From NCBI GenBank assembly GCA_022510465.1, contig JAFLTJ010000001.1, positions 18,034 through 81,854 on the forward strand: a stretch of 63,821 nucleotides of DNA, given 5' to 3'. The position numbers and the translations under genes are program-made. Under the pieces are notes generated by a model. It did not search any database. It worked only from the letters and a program-made list of their open reading frames with translations, and was not told the DNA's origin. This document shows, one piece after another, positions 8,318 to 16,414 of this stretch; position 1 is the first letter of the stretch, and the number at the start of each line of letters is the position of its first letter. The stretch comes from Muribaculaceae bacterium. GTDB lineage: Bacteria; Bacteroidota; Bacteroidia; Bacteroidales; Muribaculaceae.

Positions 8318-10888
8318 TCAGAAAGTGATATGCACTGCAATGCGAACACCGCGTCGGTCGGCTGCGGGAACATTGCGATAGGTCAGTCGCCACACGTAGT
8401 CAACCCGCAGTATCTTGAAGATATTGTCGAGTCCAACGGCCGCTTCCAGATATGGAGCGTTTCCCATTGGTGTGACTTTTGCCTCGCCGGGGAATTGGTA
8501 CAGACTTTTGTCGTGCATCGGATTGTTGCGGTCGCTTAACGCGCCCCATACCCCTCTGACACTCAGTATTTCACGCAATTTAAGCCGTTTTATCAGCGGT
8601 ATATAATTGAGTATTGCGCCGTTAGCCCAATAAACAAAATCAATGGCTGCATAGCGGTCGTGCACAAACTCCATTGGTCGCATCAAGGCAAAACTTTGAG
8701 GCTGAATTATGTACGACATATTGGCGTTTGGTATGAGCAGATTTGGATAATAGGCTTTTGACCAAATATATCCGGCGTTTAAGGCTATATCGGTATAGCC
8801 GAACGCCGACAGCCAAAACCGTTTTGAAATACTCAGTTCGGTCTTGTTGAATGTGAACCGGTTCCCCCCAATCCCGCCGGGAGCGTAGATGTGGCGAATA
8901 GTAAATATCGGAGCGTCAAGATTGATAGGGTAGCGGTGGGTCTTGGATTGATAGAATTTCTCTCCCGGAGCATAGCGTAGCGTAACATTTAGCCCGGTAA
9001 TGCTGTAATGGCCAGCCTGTTCTCCATAGCCATCGGTAAACGGCATGTAGACCGTCGATTCCTGGCGGTCGTTCTCAATCCCGGCCACTATCGAAAAGTT
9101 GTTTTCCAATTCAAGAGTGTACTCAAGTTTTGTCAGTCGGTGGTAGGTCATCAGGTGATTGTCACCTCGCTTGAGCGACAGAAACACATTGTCGGCGTTG
9201 GTGAAAAGATAGTGTTGCCCAATCATATCCATGTCATACTGGTGGGTGGCACGTATCGAATGCACCGGAAATTCGCGCGAATGGTAATTTTTATCGTGGA
9301 AAGAATATTCTATCTCGCCGGTATACTTAAATCGCCGGTCGCGGGTGCCGTAGGCCACGTAACCACGCATAAACAAGCGTTTTGACAAATTGGCCGTCGT
9401 AATGCCTCCAACTCTTAGCCTTACCCCCTCGATTGCGTTTCCGCTTATTGTCGTATTCATGGGACCGAAATCCCATTTGCTTTCGCTACCGGTTGATATA
9501 TAACCCGATACAAGAATCTTAATCACCTTTTCGGTCCAGTAAAACACCGGAACCTTGCGCAACCGGGCCATCAAGTCGGTCATCTTGCCATAATCATCGC
9601 GTTTCCCGTTGCGTTTATCCTCCCAGAACTGATTGCTCTGTTTTTTTGCATCGCGCTCTACAATCTCGCGGCTCATTGCTCGGAAGACCTCTTCCGGAGC
9701 ATTCGGCTCAAAAGAATGGCCGGTGTACACCGTGTTACGTCGCGCATACAGCCCCTGGGTGCCCGGAATCAAGCTCGCTTCGATTATCATATCGTCGCTT
9801 GTTTTAATGCGTGTGCCGTTTGCGCCACGTTCGTAGGTTTGAATGATGAACAGACGGTCTACAAAATTCAGATTGATGTGACGCGGAACGTTCATCTGTA
9901 TACGCTTGATAAACAGACTTGAATCGTCGGCAACTACATAGAATCGGCCGGTAAAGCCAAATGACTGGTCGTTGTGGGGCACAAATGTGAGCTCAACGCA
10001 TGGCTCCCCTCCAACAGCCACTGTATCAGTGATATAAAACTTGTAGAAATCGGCCGAAATTTTGGACAGCGGGCTGACAAACCGGTTTTGCAATATGTTG
10101 ATATCGTTGCTGTAAACATCCACTTCACGCATCACGTCTTCATAGAACATCCTAAGGCTCTCTGGGTCAAGCATATCATCCAGCCCCGATTCTCTGATTC
10201 CCGAAATCACCTCTTTCTCGTCACGCGGCTCTCGGCGGTAGTAGATACTCGAGGCTTTTTCTCTGACCGATAGATTCAATACCGGCTTGCCCGATACCTC
10301 CGACGTGTCGATATATTCGTGCAGAAACGGAAATTGTTTCAACATCCATCCTCCGCCGCTACCCTCGGTGTTGTCGCGCGGATTGAAATCATTCAGCCCT
10401 ATTGTGATACGCTCATATTTGTCATAGCTGTAATGCTGATTCCGACGGGGGTCGCTCTCCTCCTGGTGCTCCCTAATCTTCTGCATCAGCTCCACCGCCG
10501 GGTTGTTCTTTTTGCTATAATGTTCTTTCCCGGGGCGGATAGTCACTTCGGTCAATTTAACTCCCTCGGGCAACAAGCTGATTGTCAACTCAATAGCTTG
10601 GCCGGGACTGCCGGGCAGGTTAACTGGTTTGTAACCCATTGCCGATACTCCTATCGTTCTGTAACTCCCTGAAGTAGAGATATCAAACGCTCCGTTTTCG
10701 TTGCATATCATACCTCGGTCACTGCCATGCAGAAAAACGGCCGCGTAGGGTATAGGTTCGCCCGAAATGCTGTCAACCACCACCCCCTTGACACGCGAAT
10801 CGGCCCCGGCAGCAGCTGTCGGCACCAATATTGCCATGATTATGACGCAAAATGTGATAATTATGCCGAAAAAGGGTCTTTGTATCAA
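8318..10888 (-). CDS. DUF5686 outer-membrane protein with carboxypeptidase-regulatory-like N domain
   Basis: About 856 aa. After a signal peptide comes a CarboxypepD_reg-like beta domain of the type found on TonB-dependent receptors (VKGVVVDSISGEPIPYAAVFL). Then follows a long DUF5686 region predicted to form an outer-membrane beta-barrel, ending in an aromatic residue (VHITF) as barrel proteins do. Function of the family is unknown. The frame is open up to a TTG at 10945, but a -7 promoter box sits inside that stretch. The TTG at 10888 gives a cleaner signal peptide (IQRPFFGIIITFC then A-rich cleavage region), so I chose it. The only nearby ATG would leave too short a signal. Start uncertain; family call firm. 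Confidence 0.85.
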   Translation of the reverse strand: MIQRPFFGIIITFCVIIMAILVPTAAAGADSRVKGVVVDSISGEPIPYAAVFLHGSDRGMICNENGAFDISTSGSYRTIGVSAMGYKPVNLPGSPGQAIELTISLLPEGVKLTEVTIRPGKEHYSKKNNPAVELMQKIREHQEESDPRRNQHYSYDKYERITIGLNDFNPRDNTEGSGGGWMLKQFPFLHEYIDTSEVSGKPVLNLSVREKASSIYYRREPRDEKEVISGIRESGLDDMLDPESLRMFYEDVMREVDVYSNDINILQNRFVSPLSKISADFYKFYITDTVAVGGEPCVELTFVPHNDQSFGFTGRFYVVADDSSLFIKRIQMNVPRHINLNFVDRLFIIQTYERGANGTRIKTSDDMIIEASLIPGTQGLYARRNTVYTGHSFEPNAPEEVFRAMSREIVERDAKKQSNQFWEDKRNGKRDDYGKMTDLMARLRKVPVFYWTEKVIKILVSGYISTGSESKWDFGPMNTTISGNAIEGVRLRVGGITTANLSKRLFMRGYVAYGTRDRRFKYTGEIEYSFHDKNYHSREFPVHSIRATHQYDMDMIGQHYLFTNADNVFLSLKRGDNHLMTYHRLTKLEYTLELENNFSIVAGIENDRQESTVYMPFTDGYGEQAGHYSITGLNVTLRYAPGEKFYQSKTHRYPINLDAPIFTIRHIYAPGGIGGNRFTFNKTELSISKRFWLSAFGYTDIALNAGYIWSKAYYPNLLIPNANMSYIIQPQSFALMRPMEFVHDRYAAIDFVYWANGAILNYIPLIKRLKLREILSVRGVWGALSDRNNPMHDKSLYQFPGEAKVTPMGNAPYLEAAVGLDNIFKILRVDYVWRLTYRNVPAADRRGVRIAVHITF

Positions 10889-10917
10889 TAGATTTATTAT
10901 TTTATAGCAACAATTTG

Positions 10918-10925
10918 TATCTTTG
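10918..10925 (+). promoter_or_regulatory. -7 box for the CYTH-symporter genes
   Basis: TATCTTTG lies 72 bp upstream of the CYTH ATG. No good TTTG at the expected -33 distance. It overlaps the divergent promoter region of the DUF5686 gene. Confidence 0.5.
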
Positions 10926-10932
10926 CGAACCG

Positions 10933-10940
10933 CAAAATTA
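10933..10940 (-). promoter_or_regulatory. -7 box for the DUF5686 gene
   Basis: The minus strand reads TAATTTTG, lying 45 bp upstream of the preferred TTG start. It faces the divergent box at 10918-10925, leaving only 7 bp between the two. Confidence 0.45.
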
Positions 10941-10996
10941 GTCAAAATTATCCATCCATTCCAAAATCACCGCAATTTTGGATTAAAAAAGCATTT

Positions 10997-11461
10997 ATGG
11001 CACAGGAAATAGAACGAAAATTCCTTGTTACCGATACTTCCTACCGCGATTTGGCTGTAAAGAAACACTCAATCAGGCAGGCCTACCTCTCATGCCGACC
11101 CGAGGCTACCGTGAGGGTGCGCATAATCGACAACAAAGCTTTTCTCACTGTCAAAGGTTCAACCTGCGGCTGTTCACGCAGCGAGTGGGAGTATCCCATA
11201 CCGCCGGCCGATGCCATCGATATGCTATCCCTTGCCGATAGCAACACGGTGATTATCAGCAAAACCCGATACATAGTTCCCGCAGGAACGTTAAAATGGG
11301 AAATCGACGAATTTCACGGGGTTCACGAAGGGTTGACGATTGCCGAAATTGAACTGACTGCCGAAGACGAAGATTTTGCTCTCCCGCCATTTATCGGCCG
11401 CGAAGTAACAGGCGAGCCTTTCTACTATAATTCCAATCTTTCAACGCTGACAAATGACTGA
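10997..11461 (+). CDS. CYTH-domain protein (triphosphate tunnel enzyme)
   Basis: A 154-aa single-domain member of the CYTH superfamily, which includes inorganic triphosphatases, thiamine triphosphatase and class IV adenylate cyclases. The defining ExExK signature is the EIERKFL at residues 4-10. Alternating charged residues follow, as expected of a triphosphate tunnel (TVRVRI, FLTVKG, KWEIDEF, IAEIEL). The short length fits a tripolyphosphatase-like enzyme better than a cyclase, but activity cannot be decided from sequence. It overlaps the downstream symporter gene by 8 bp. Confidence 0.88.
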   Translation: MAQEIERKFLVTDTSYRDLAVKKHSIRQAYLSCRPEATVRVRIIDNKAFLTVKGSTCGCSRSEWEYPIPPADAIDMLSLADSNTVIISKTRYIVPAGTLKWEIDEFHGVHEGLTIAEIELTAEDEDFALPPFIGREVTGEPFYYNSNLSTLTND

Positions 11462-12776
11462 ATCACGTGCTCAATTTGCAACACGACTTGGCGTAATCGC
11501 CACTACAGTAGGCTCCTCCGTCGGGCTGGGTAATATATGGCGATTCCCCTACGAGGCCGGCACCAACGGCGGCGGTGCCTTTATTCTCTGTTATCTTTTC
11601 TTCGTGTTTGTCATCGGAATCCCGGTAATTTGCGCCGAGTTTATTATGGGGCGCCACAATAGGTCGGGTATCCTTGGGTGTTACCGTCGGTCGAGTGCCG
11701 GGCGGCGGTGGGACCTCGTCGGCTATGCCGGAGTGTTGGCCGGGATTATGATACTGTCGTTCTACTCGGTTATTGCCGGATGGACCCTGGAATATCTGTG
11801 CAAATCGATAGGCGGAATCTTCGCGTTTGAAAGCGATGTCGACCGTCACCGGGCTTTCTCGACATTTGTGTCGGGGTGGCGACCGGTGATGTGGGTGGTT
11901 GTGTTTCTGCTGATTAACTGCATGGTAGTGATTCGCGGAGTGAGAAAGGGGGTTGAGCGTATATCCAACATTCTCATGCCGTTGCTTCTTCTTATCATCG
12001 TGATATTCTGCATAAACTCATGTTTCATGCCCGGCGCGGCAAGCGGATTTTCATTCCTGTTTTATCCCGATTTTTCACGGTTAACGCCCTCGGTGATTCT
12101 CAGCGCAATGGGGCAGGCTTTCTTTTCGTTGTCTATCGGGCTGGGATGCATGATGACCTACGCATCCTATTTTCGCGACGACACCTCGCTCGTTAAAAGC
12201 GCCGTCACGATAGGTCTGCTCGACACTGTCGTTGCCATTCTTGCCGGCGTGATGATTTTCCCGGCTGTCTTTACATTTGGGGTATCGCCGGCCGAGGGGC
12301 CGACACTTGTCTTTGAAGTGTTGCCGGCAATATTTTCGCAGATGGCCGGTGGCTCTCTGTGGAGCCCGCTATTCTTTTTCCTGCTCTTTCTTGGCGCATT
12401 AACTTCCACAATTTCAATGAGCGAGATTTTCATAGCGTTCCTTTGCGATGAGTTTGGTCTAAATCGCAGGAATGCAGCTGTCATAACTACGGCCATCGCC
12501 ATTATGCTTGGCTCTCTGTGTGCCCTCTCTTTCGGCCCCTTGGCATCGGTGGACCTCTTTGACATTTTTGATTTTACCACCTCCAACATTCTTCTGCCGG
12601 CCGGCGGCTTGATTGTGTGCCTGTTTGTAGGTTGGAAGCTTGATTCGGCAATAGTTTCGAGGCAGATAGAGGGCCGGCGTGGTGTCAATCCCGTTGTTTA
12701 CTCCTGGCTGCTGTTCTGTCTCAGATATGTAGCCCCCGTTGGAATTGCAATCGTATTCATTGCCGGATTGATATAA
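11454..12776 (+). CDS. Sodium-dependent neurotransmitter-type symporter (SNF/NSS family)
   Basis: A 440-aa LeuT-fold inner-membrane transporter with 11-12 hydrophobic segments. The unwound TM1 signature is intact: GSSVGLGNIWRFPYEAGTNG at residues 19-38, followed by GGGAFIL. TM6-TM8 motifs (AMGQAFFSLSIGLG, LTSTISMSEI) that coordinate Na+ are present. Bacterial members import amino acids, often tyrosine, tryptophan or leucine, with Na+. The substrate is not predictable here. It is coupled to the CYTH gene by an 8-bp overlap. Confidence 0.92.
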   Translation: MTESRAQFATRLGVIATTVGSSVGLGNIWRFPYEAGTNGGGAFILCYLFFVFVIGIPVICAEFIMGRHNRSGILGCYRRSSAGRRWDLVGYAGVLAGIMILSFYSVIAGWTLEYLCKSIGGIFAFESDVDRHRAFSTFVSGWRPVMWVVVFLLINCMVVIRGVRKGVERISNILMPLLLLIIVIFCINSCFMPGAASGFSFLFYPDFSRLTPSVILSAMGQAFFSLSIGLGCMMTYASYFRDDTSLVKSAVTIGLLDTVVAILAGVMIFPAVFTFGVSPAEGPTLVFEVLPAIFSQMAGGSLWSPLFFFLLFLGALTSTISMSEIFIAFLCDEFGLNRRNAAVITTAIAIMLGSLCALSFGPLASVDLFDIFDFTTSNILLPAGGLIVCLFVGWKLDSAIVSRQIEGRRGVNPVVYSWLLFCLRYVAPVGIAIVFIAGLI

Positions 12777-12782
12777 ATTCAC

Positions 12783-12790
12783 TATATTTG
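12783..12790 (+). promoter_or_regulatory. -7 box upstream of the DUF5606 gene
   Basis: TATATTTG, 22 bp upstream of the ATG at 12813. It begins 6 bp after the symporter stop codon, so the DUF5606 gene can be expressed separately. Confidence 0.55.
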
Positions 12791-12812
12791 CACATCAAAA
12801 TTCAAAATAACT

Positions 12813-13259
12813 ATGATTAGAACAATTTTAGCTATATCCGGTCGACCCGGTCTCTTTCGCCTCATTAGCCGCGGCAAAAATATGCTTATAGTTGAGTCTC
12901 TCAAAGAGGGAAAGCGCATGCCTGTGTATTCTCGCGATAAAGTCATCTCTTTGGGCGACATTTCCATGTATACTACCACCGACGATATACCTTTGGCCGA
13001 CGTGCTTGAGAATCTCAAACTGAAAGTTGAGGGGAAAACTGTTGATGTAAAGGCACTTGGCGACGAAACTCAGATTCGTTCGTTTTTCCGCGAAGTGCTC
13101 CCCGATTTTGACGAAGACCGTGTTTACACCAGCGACATCAAGAAACTCTTGTCATGGTATAACATGCTGATTGCTGCCGGTATAACCGAGTTCAAGGAAG
13201 CCGAGACCGAAGAAACCGGCGACAAGGCCGAAACTCCTGCCGACGGCTCTGAAAAATAA
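12813..13259 (+). CDS. DUF5606-family conserved Bacteroidetes protein
   Basis: A 148-aa cytoplasmic protein with no signal peptide. The N-terminal half (ILAISGRPGLFRLISRGKNM, then a VYSRDKVISLGDISMYT segment) is typical of DUF5606, whose function is unknown. The C-terminal tail is Glu/Asp/Thr rich (ETEETGDKAETPADGSEK) and probably disordered. It converges on folE with only 10 bp between stop codons, and no terminator hairpin fits there. Confidence 0.8.
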   Translation: MIRTILAISGRPGLFRLISRGKNMLIVESLKEGKRMPVYSRDKVISLGDISMYTTTDDIPLADVLENLKLKVEGKTVDVKALGDETQIRSFFREVLPDFDEDRVYTSDIKKLLSWYNMLIAAGITEFKEAETEETGDKAETPADGSEK

Positions 13260-13269
13260 CTCCGTCTGA

Positions 13270-13845
13270 TTAAAGCATTGAGTTGAATTGCTCTACGAGG
13301 GTAGTATCACTCTCAAAAACCCCTTTCATTTCAATTGTTGCGGTCGACGATTCCTGTTTCTCAACACCTCGCATCTTCATGCACAGGTGTTGAGCTTCAC
13401 ATCGCGCAATCACCCCCTTGGCACCCGTGACACGCATCACCTCCTCCACAACCTGGGCGGTGAGACGCTCCTGCACTTGAAGCCGCCTTGCAAAAACCTC
13501 TACAATGCGAGCCATCTTGCTCAGGCCCAGCATCTTGCCGTCGGGGATGTAGCCTATTGAGATTTTTCCGAAAAATGGAAGAATGTGGTGTTCACACTGC
13601 GAATAAAACTCTATATCTTTCACCACAATCATCCCCGAGCCCTGATGGCTGAATATCGCGCCGTTGACCGCCTCGTCAACCGACGAGCGATAGCCGTTTG
13701 TCATATAATACAGCGCCTTGGCTGCCCGGATAGGGGTCTTGACCAATCCCTCACGCGAGGGATTTTCTCCGAGTAGTTTTATTATCGATTCGATATGGAA
13801 AGCGACAGCTTCAACTGTCTTGTCGTCATAGTTGCAGGTCATCAC
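13270..13845 (-). CDS. folE: GTP cyclohydrolase I
   Basis: A 191-aa enzyme that makes 7,8-dihydroneopterin triphosphate from GTP, the first step to tetrahydrofolate. Zinc ligands are visible in [10 protein letters not shown] and in [13 protein letters not shown]; the latter also carries catalytic residues. Length is normal. The start at 13845 overlaps the SPOR gene stop by 4 bp. It is read leftwards with the SPOR gene and perhaps tpiA upstream. It pairs functionally with thyA-folA located about 9 kb away. Confidence 0.96.
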   Translation of the reverse strand: MMTCNYDDKTVEAVAFHIESIIKLLGENPSREGLVKTPIRAAKALYYMTNGYRSSVDEAVNGAIFSHQGSGMIVVKDIEFYSQCEHHILPFFGKISIGYIPDGKMLGLSKMARIVEVFARRLQVQERLTAQVVEEVMRVTGAKGVIARCEAQHLCMKMRGVEKQESSTATIEMKGVFESDTTLVEQFNSML

Positions 13846-14339
13846 TCGGCTACTATATTTACTCTGTCTTTTACAACCCTTATCTCCTTGCTCATCGACG
13901 GGAATGCCGCCTTTATCGAGCTTGCAGCGGCCTCGGCCTCTTTTTGGGTCTTGAAATCGCCCACGCGCAGTCGCCAGTAGGGCGACGTAAACATCACGTG
14001 CGTTTGATACTGCGGGAATTTTGCTCTGATTTGGCGAGCTTTGTTGTTGGCCTCCGATTTGGCTGTGCGGGTGTTGTTATCCGAGAATACCTGCACCCTG
14101 TATCCGGCCATTCGGCCCGACGTCGGCGCTGTTTTGCGCTCCGTTTTATCTTCTATTTGGATTGACGCATCGGGGCCAATGCGATTCAGCAATTCTTCGG
14201 GCATTACAACCTCATTTTCTCCGTCGGCCGTAATATGCTCCACGATTGAGACTTGATTGTCATTATCTGCGTGCACTGCGACCGGAAAAAAGATTATTCC
14301 GGCCACTACAGAAGACAAAAAACTAAGGTTGATTCTCAT
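13842..14339 (-). CDS. Secreted SPOR-domain protein
   Basis: A 165-aa protein with a signal peptide ([17 protein letters not shown], cleavage after HADA-like region near residue 25). The C-terminal SPOR domain covers about residues 90-160 ([42 protein letters not shown]). SPOR domains bind denuded peptidoglycan glycan strands at division or remodelling sites. It is coupled to folE by a 4-bp overlap, an odd functional pairing. A strong promoter with an inverted repeat lies just upstream. Confidence 0.88.
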   Translation of the reverse strand: MRINLSFLSSVVAGIIFFPVAVHADNDNQVSIVEHITADGENEVVMPEELLNRIGPDASIQIEDKTERKTAPTSGRMAGYRVQVFSDNNTRTAKSEANNKARQIRAKFPQYQTHVMFTSPYWRLRVGDFKTQKEAEAAASSIKAAFPSMSKEIRVVKDRVNIVAE

Positions 14340-14365
14340 CTTTGAAACGATTGATAAGCAAATTT

Positions 14366-14402
14366 GGCTACAAAAATAGATAATTATATTCTTGTAGCCA
14401 AA
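14366..14402 (-). promoter_or_regulatory. Promoter of SPOR-folE with an inverted repeat around it
   Basis: On the minus strand TTTG (14402-14399), 20 bp, then TATTTTTG (14378-14371). The 8-bp inverted repeat GGCTACAA (14366-14373) / TTGTAGCC (14392-14399) spans from the -33 box through the -7 box, so a dimeric repressor could bind it. It could also be part of a tpiA 3' hairpin, as the run of As at 14400-14406 shows no T-run on the minus side. Confidence 0.65.
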
Positions 14403-14432
14403 AAAACTTCTGTTATACTTGACGCGTTACCC

Positions 14433-15188
14433 TTAGAACGCCGTTACAATGCCCATGAACGACTCGGCTTCAAGCGCCGCGCCGCCTATCAGACCTCCGT
14501 CTACATTGGGCTTGGCAAACAGCGCGGCTGCGTTTGATGGCTTGCAGCTGCCGCCATAGAGTATCGATGTGTTGTCGGCAACCTCCTTGCCATATTTGTC
14601 GGCTATCACCCCGCGGATGAATGCGTGCATCTCCTCAGCCTGGTCGTCGGTCGCCGTCTTCCCGGTTCCAATTGCCCACACCGGCTCGTAGGCCAATACA
14701 ATCTTGCCAAAATCCTCGGCGCTCAGCTCAAAAAGCGAGCCCTCGATTTGCGCTTTTACTACATCAAAGTAGCTGCCGTCTTCACGCTGTTCCAGCACCT
14801 CGCCGATGCAGAAAATCGGTGTCAGATTGTTTGCTAAGGCCAGGTTGACTTTCTCTTTGAGTATTTCGGCGGTTTCGCCATAATACTGGCGACGCTCGCT
14901 GTGACCTAAGATAACGTGGGTTGCACCGGTCGACGCAACCATCGCTGCCGATACCTCGCCGGTATAGGCTCCTTTGACATGGTCGGCACAGTTTTCGGCA
15001 CCGAGACCCAGAATGTTTTTGTCGATAACATTGTTCACCGAGGCCAGGTGGGTGAATGGCACACAGATAACGATGTCACACTTTGGTGTTGCTGTTTTGA
15101 GAGCCTCGTTTACATCTTCGGCCAGCTTAATACCCTCTTGCAGGGTAGTGTTCATTTTCCAGTTGCCGGCTACAATATTTTTTCTCAT
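14433..15188 (-). CDS. tpiA: Triosephosphate isomerase
   Basis: A 251-aa glycolytic enzyme interconverting DHAP and glyceraldehyde-3-phosphate. The active-site Lys is in GNWKMN (residues 7-12), the catalytic His in ILGHSERR near 97, and the catalytic Glu in [14 protein letters not shown] near 170. The phosphate-binding loop [12 protein letters not shown] is present near 210. Length is standard. A close-consensus promoter lies 33 bp upstream. Confidence 0.98.
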   Translation of the reverse strand: MRKNIVAGNWKMNTTLQEGIKLAEDVNEALKTATPKCDIVICVPFTHLASVNNVIDKNILGLGAENCADHVKGAYTGEVSAAMVASTGATHVILGHSERRQYYGETAEILKEKVNLALANNLTPIFCIGEVLEQREDGSYFDVVKAQIEGSLFELSAEDFGKIVLAYEPVWAIGTGKTATDDQAEEMHAFIRGVIADKYGKEVADNTSILYGGSCKPSNAAALFAKPNVDGGLIGGAALEAESFMGIVTAF

Positions 15189-15220
15189 ATCGTTTTTAGT
15201 TTTTTGTGGAAATTTGCCCG

Positions 15221-15252
15221 CAAAATTAACAAAATTATTTCACTTCCCCAAA
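15221..15252 (-). promoter_or_regulatory. Promoter of tpiA
   Basis: Minus strand: TTTG (15252-15249), 20 bp, TAATTTTG (15228-15221). A second TAATTTTG lies at 15237-15230, so two -7 boxes are in tandem. Confidence 0.7.
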
Positions 15253-15254
15253 AA

Positions 15255-15305
15255 ACGGCATGCCTGCGCCGTCACAGCGACCCATCATGCCGCGTAGCCG
15301 TCACG
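15255..15305. repeat. Partial copy of the dispersed GC-rich intergenic repeat
   Basis: Contains CATGCCTGCGCCGTCACAGC (15259-15278) and a separated CCGCGTAGCCGTCACG-like piece (from 15290). These match the right and left parts of the repeat seen at 16300, 23767 and 63109. It lacks the central palindrome. Confidence 0.45.
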
Positions 15306-15315
15306 TGTAAACACA

Positions 15316-15340
15316 GAAAACCACATCAAAGGATGTGATG
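15316..15340 (-). terminator. Probable terminator of the 50-codon gene
   Basis: On the minus strand CACATC (15337-15332) pairs with GATGTG (15327-15322) around a 4-base loop, followed by GTTTTCTG. The stem is short, so strength is uncertain. Confidence 0.5.
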
Positions 15341-15395
15341 AAACTCCGAATAACAGGATTTGAGTGCTCGCCAAGCTTTGTAATCCTCCGGGATG

Positions 15396-15548
15396 TTAAT
15401 CCACCTCTGTGAGGTCGAGGCCCGCCATTACCAGGCTAAGCTTGTCTCGGTATTTCATAAATAATTGATGAGTTTCCCAGTCTACTTTGATGTGGTATAT
15501 AATATGGCGTCGGGCAAAATTCCTCGACGCTTTCGGCTCTCTTGCCAT
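15396..15548 (-). CDS. Unrecognised 50-aa basic protein
   Basis: A small ORF in what otherwise looks like an empty gap. It starts with ATG at 15548 and stops with TAA at 15398-15396. The protein begins MAREPKASRNFARRHIIYHI and ends MAGLDLTEVD. The first 20 residues are basic and the end is acidic. I recognise no family. The reasons to believe it are a close-consensus promoter whose -7 box is 10 bp from the ATG and a small hairpin plus T-rich tract about 55 bp after the stop. The very short leader is a little unusual. It could also be a relic of a longer gene. Confidence 0.45.
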   Translation of the reverse strand: MAREPKASRNFARRHIIYHIKVDWETHQLFMKYRDKLSLVMAGLDLTEVD

Positions 15549-15558
15549 TTATCTAACG

Positions 15559-15590
15559 CAAATTTAGTGCCGTATGTTCAATCTTCCAAA
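15559..15590 (-). promoter_or_regulatory. Promoter upstream of the 50-aa gene
   Basis: Minus strand: TTTG (15590-15587), exactly 20 bp, TAAATTTG (15566-15559). A full match to TTTG-N20-TAnnTTTG. Confidence 0.65.
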
Positions 15591-15662
15591 TTTTTTTGTT
15601 GTTTTTCTGCAAAAAACAGCAAAACATCCCTGCGCCATTCACGGGAAGCCGTCATCGAGCTC

Positions 15663-15956
15663 TTATTTGCGCAGTTTTTTCTCTATTGCCTTGTCGTAGG
15701 CTTGACCTCTTGAAACCAAATATCTGAAAAACAGCAACTCTCCAACAACCTCAATGTGCAATGTAAAAAAAGCGCGTCGTGAACCAATTCTGATACGGTA
15801 CACGTTTTCATATCCAACCAACTTCTTGCAATTCCCTATTTGAAGAAGATTGTCGGCTTTTTCAACGGAATCAAGAACATTTAAAGCTTGTTTAAGCTCT
15901 TTTCCCGAAAGCTTATCGAGAGCTCTTCCAAACTCTTTAGATATCCGATACCTCAT
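15663..15956 (-). CDS. RelE/ParE-like toxin
   Basis: A 97-aa basic protein with the length and layout of the RelE/ParE toxin fold. An N-terminal strand (MRYRISKEF) is followed by two helices (ALDKLSGKELKQALNVLDSV). Then comes a beta-sheet with the KKLVGYENVYRIRIGSRRAFF stretch, where Arg and Tyr/Phe resemble the active face. A helical C-terminus (GQAYDKAIEKKLRK) ends it. Members cleave ribosome-bound mRNA or poison gyrase; which applies is not visible. It overlaps the upstream antitoxin gene by 20 bp, typical of a type II toxin-antitoxin pair. Confidence 0.7.
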   Translation of the reverse strand: MRYRISKEFGRALDKLSGKELKQALNVLDSVEKADNLLQIGNCKKLVGYENVYRIRIGSRRAFFTLHIEVVGELLFFRYLVSRGQAYDKAIEKKLRK

Positions 15957-16227
15957 TGTTGGCAGCTTTTAATCTGAGTCGGCTTATAAGGTTGTTTTGT
16001 TCTTCCTCCGAGAGCATTTCGTTCCCCTCCGGCCGGGTGTTGCAAAGGTAAGCGTAGACGGTCTCGTCATCAAAATCATCAAGAGAGTTGATAACGAGTG
16101 TCTCAATCAGTTTTTTTACGCTAATACCTGTTGCAGCTGCTCTTATCGCAAGGCGATGGCACACGTCGTTGGGCAGCTCAATTAGCTTTTTCTTTCTGTT
16201 ACAGTTGTTTATAGTTAATGCTCTCAT
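15937..16227 (-). CDS. Probable ribbon-helix-helix antitoxin
   Basis: A 96-aa protein partnered with the RelE/ParE-like toxin. Residues 12-50 fit a ribbon-helix-helix DNA-binding domain: strand KKKLIELP, helix NDVCHRLAIRAAATG, turn, then helix SVKKLIETLVINSL. The C-terminal part (ETVYAYLCNTRPEGNEMLSEEE...) would wrap the toxin. Being first in the operon with two AT-rich direct repeats in its promoter fits autorepression. The family call rests on pattern and context, not on a named homologue. Confidence 0.65.
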   Translation of the reverse strand: MRALTINNCNRKKKLIELPNDVCHRLAIRAAATGISVKKLIETLVINSLDDFDDETVYAYLCNTRPEGNEMLSEEEQNNLISRLRLKAANNEVSDI

Positions 16228-16230
16228 AGT

Positions 16231-16276
16231 TTATATATTTTATAGTGCAAATATAATATATATATTTTATATAACA
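16231..16276 (-). promoter_or_regulatory. Toxin-antitoxin promoter with two AT-rich direct repeats
   Basis: The -7 box TATATTTG is on the minus strand at 16255-16248, 20 bp from the antitoxin ATG. It is flanked by two near-identical TATATATTTTATA blocks (about 16232-16244 and 16260-16273), candidate operator sites for the antitoxin. Confidence 0.55.
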
Positions 16277-16299
16277 AATAAAGGCGGCAATAGAGGAGC

Positions 16300-16350
16300 G
16301 CCGCGTTAGCCCGGAAAGCATGCTTTCAAGCCTGCGGCGTTACAGCCGCA
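16300..16350. repeat. Dispersed GC-rich intergenic repeat, copy A
   Basis: Reads CCGCGTTAGCCCGGAAAGCA then TGCTTTCAAGCCTGCGGCGT, ending TACAGCCGC. The centre is an imperfect palindrome (GCATGCTT / AAGCCTGC). The same order of blocks occurs at 63109 and, truncated, at 23767 and 15255. Confidence 0.65.
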
Positions 16351-16362
16351 TCAACGCAAAAA

Positions 16363-16397
16363 AAAAGGCGAGACCCCGGTCAGGGCTCGCCTTTTCA
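16363..16397 (-). terminator. Terminator of the four-gene secreted-protein operon
   Basis: GGCGAG...CTCGCC stem (16369-16374 with 16388-16393), extended inward by CC/GG. It is flanked by nine As on the left and TTTT on the right, so it can work in both directions. On the minus strand it is followed by a long T-run, 18 bp after the stop at 16415. Confidence 0.85.
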
Positions 16398-16414
16398 TAT
16401 CGGCATAAGTTGTA

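Noticed and set aside
15466-15713. Plus-strand frame across the 50-codon gene and the toxin 3' end
   Set aside because: Cys/Phe-rich translation without resemblance to a protein; the opposite strand has the promoters.
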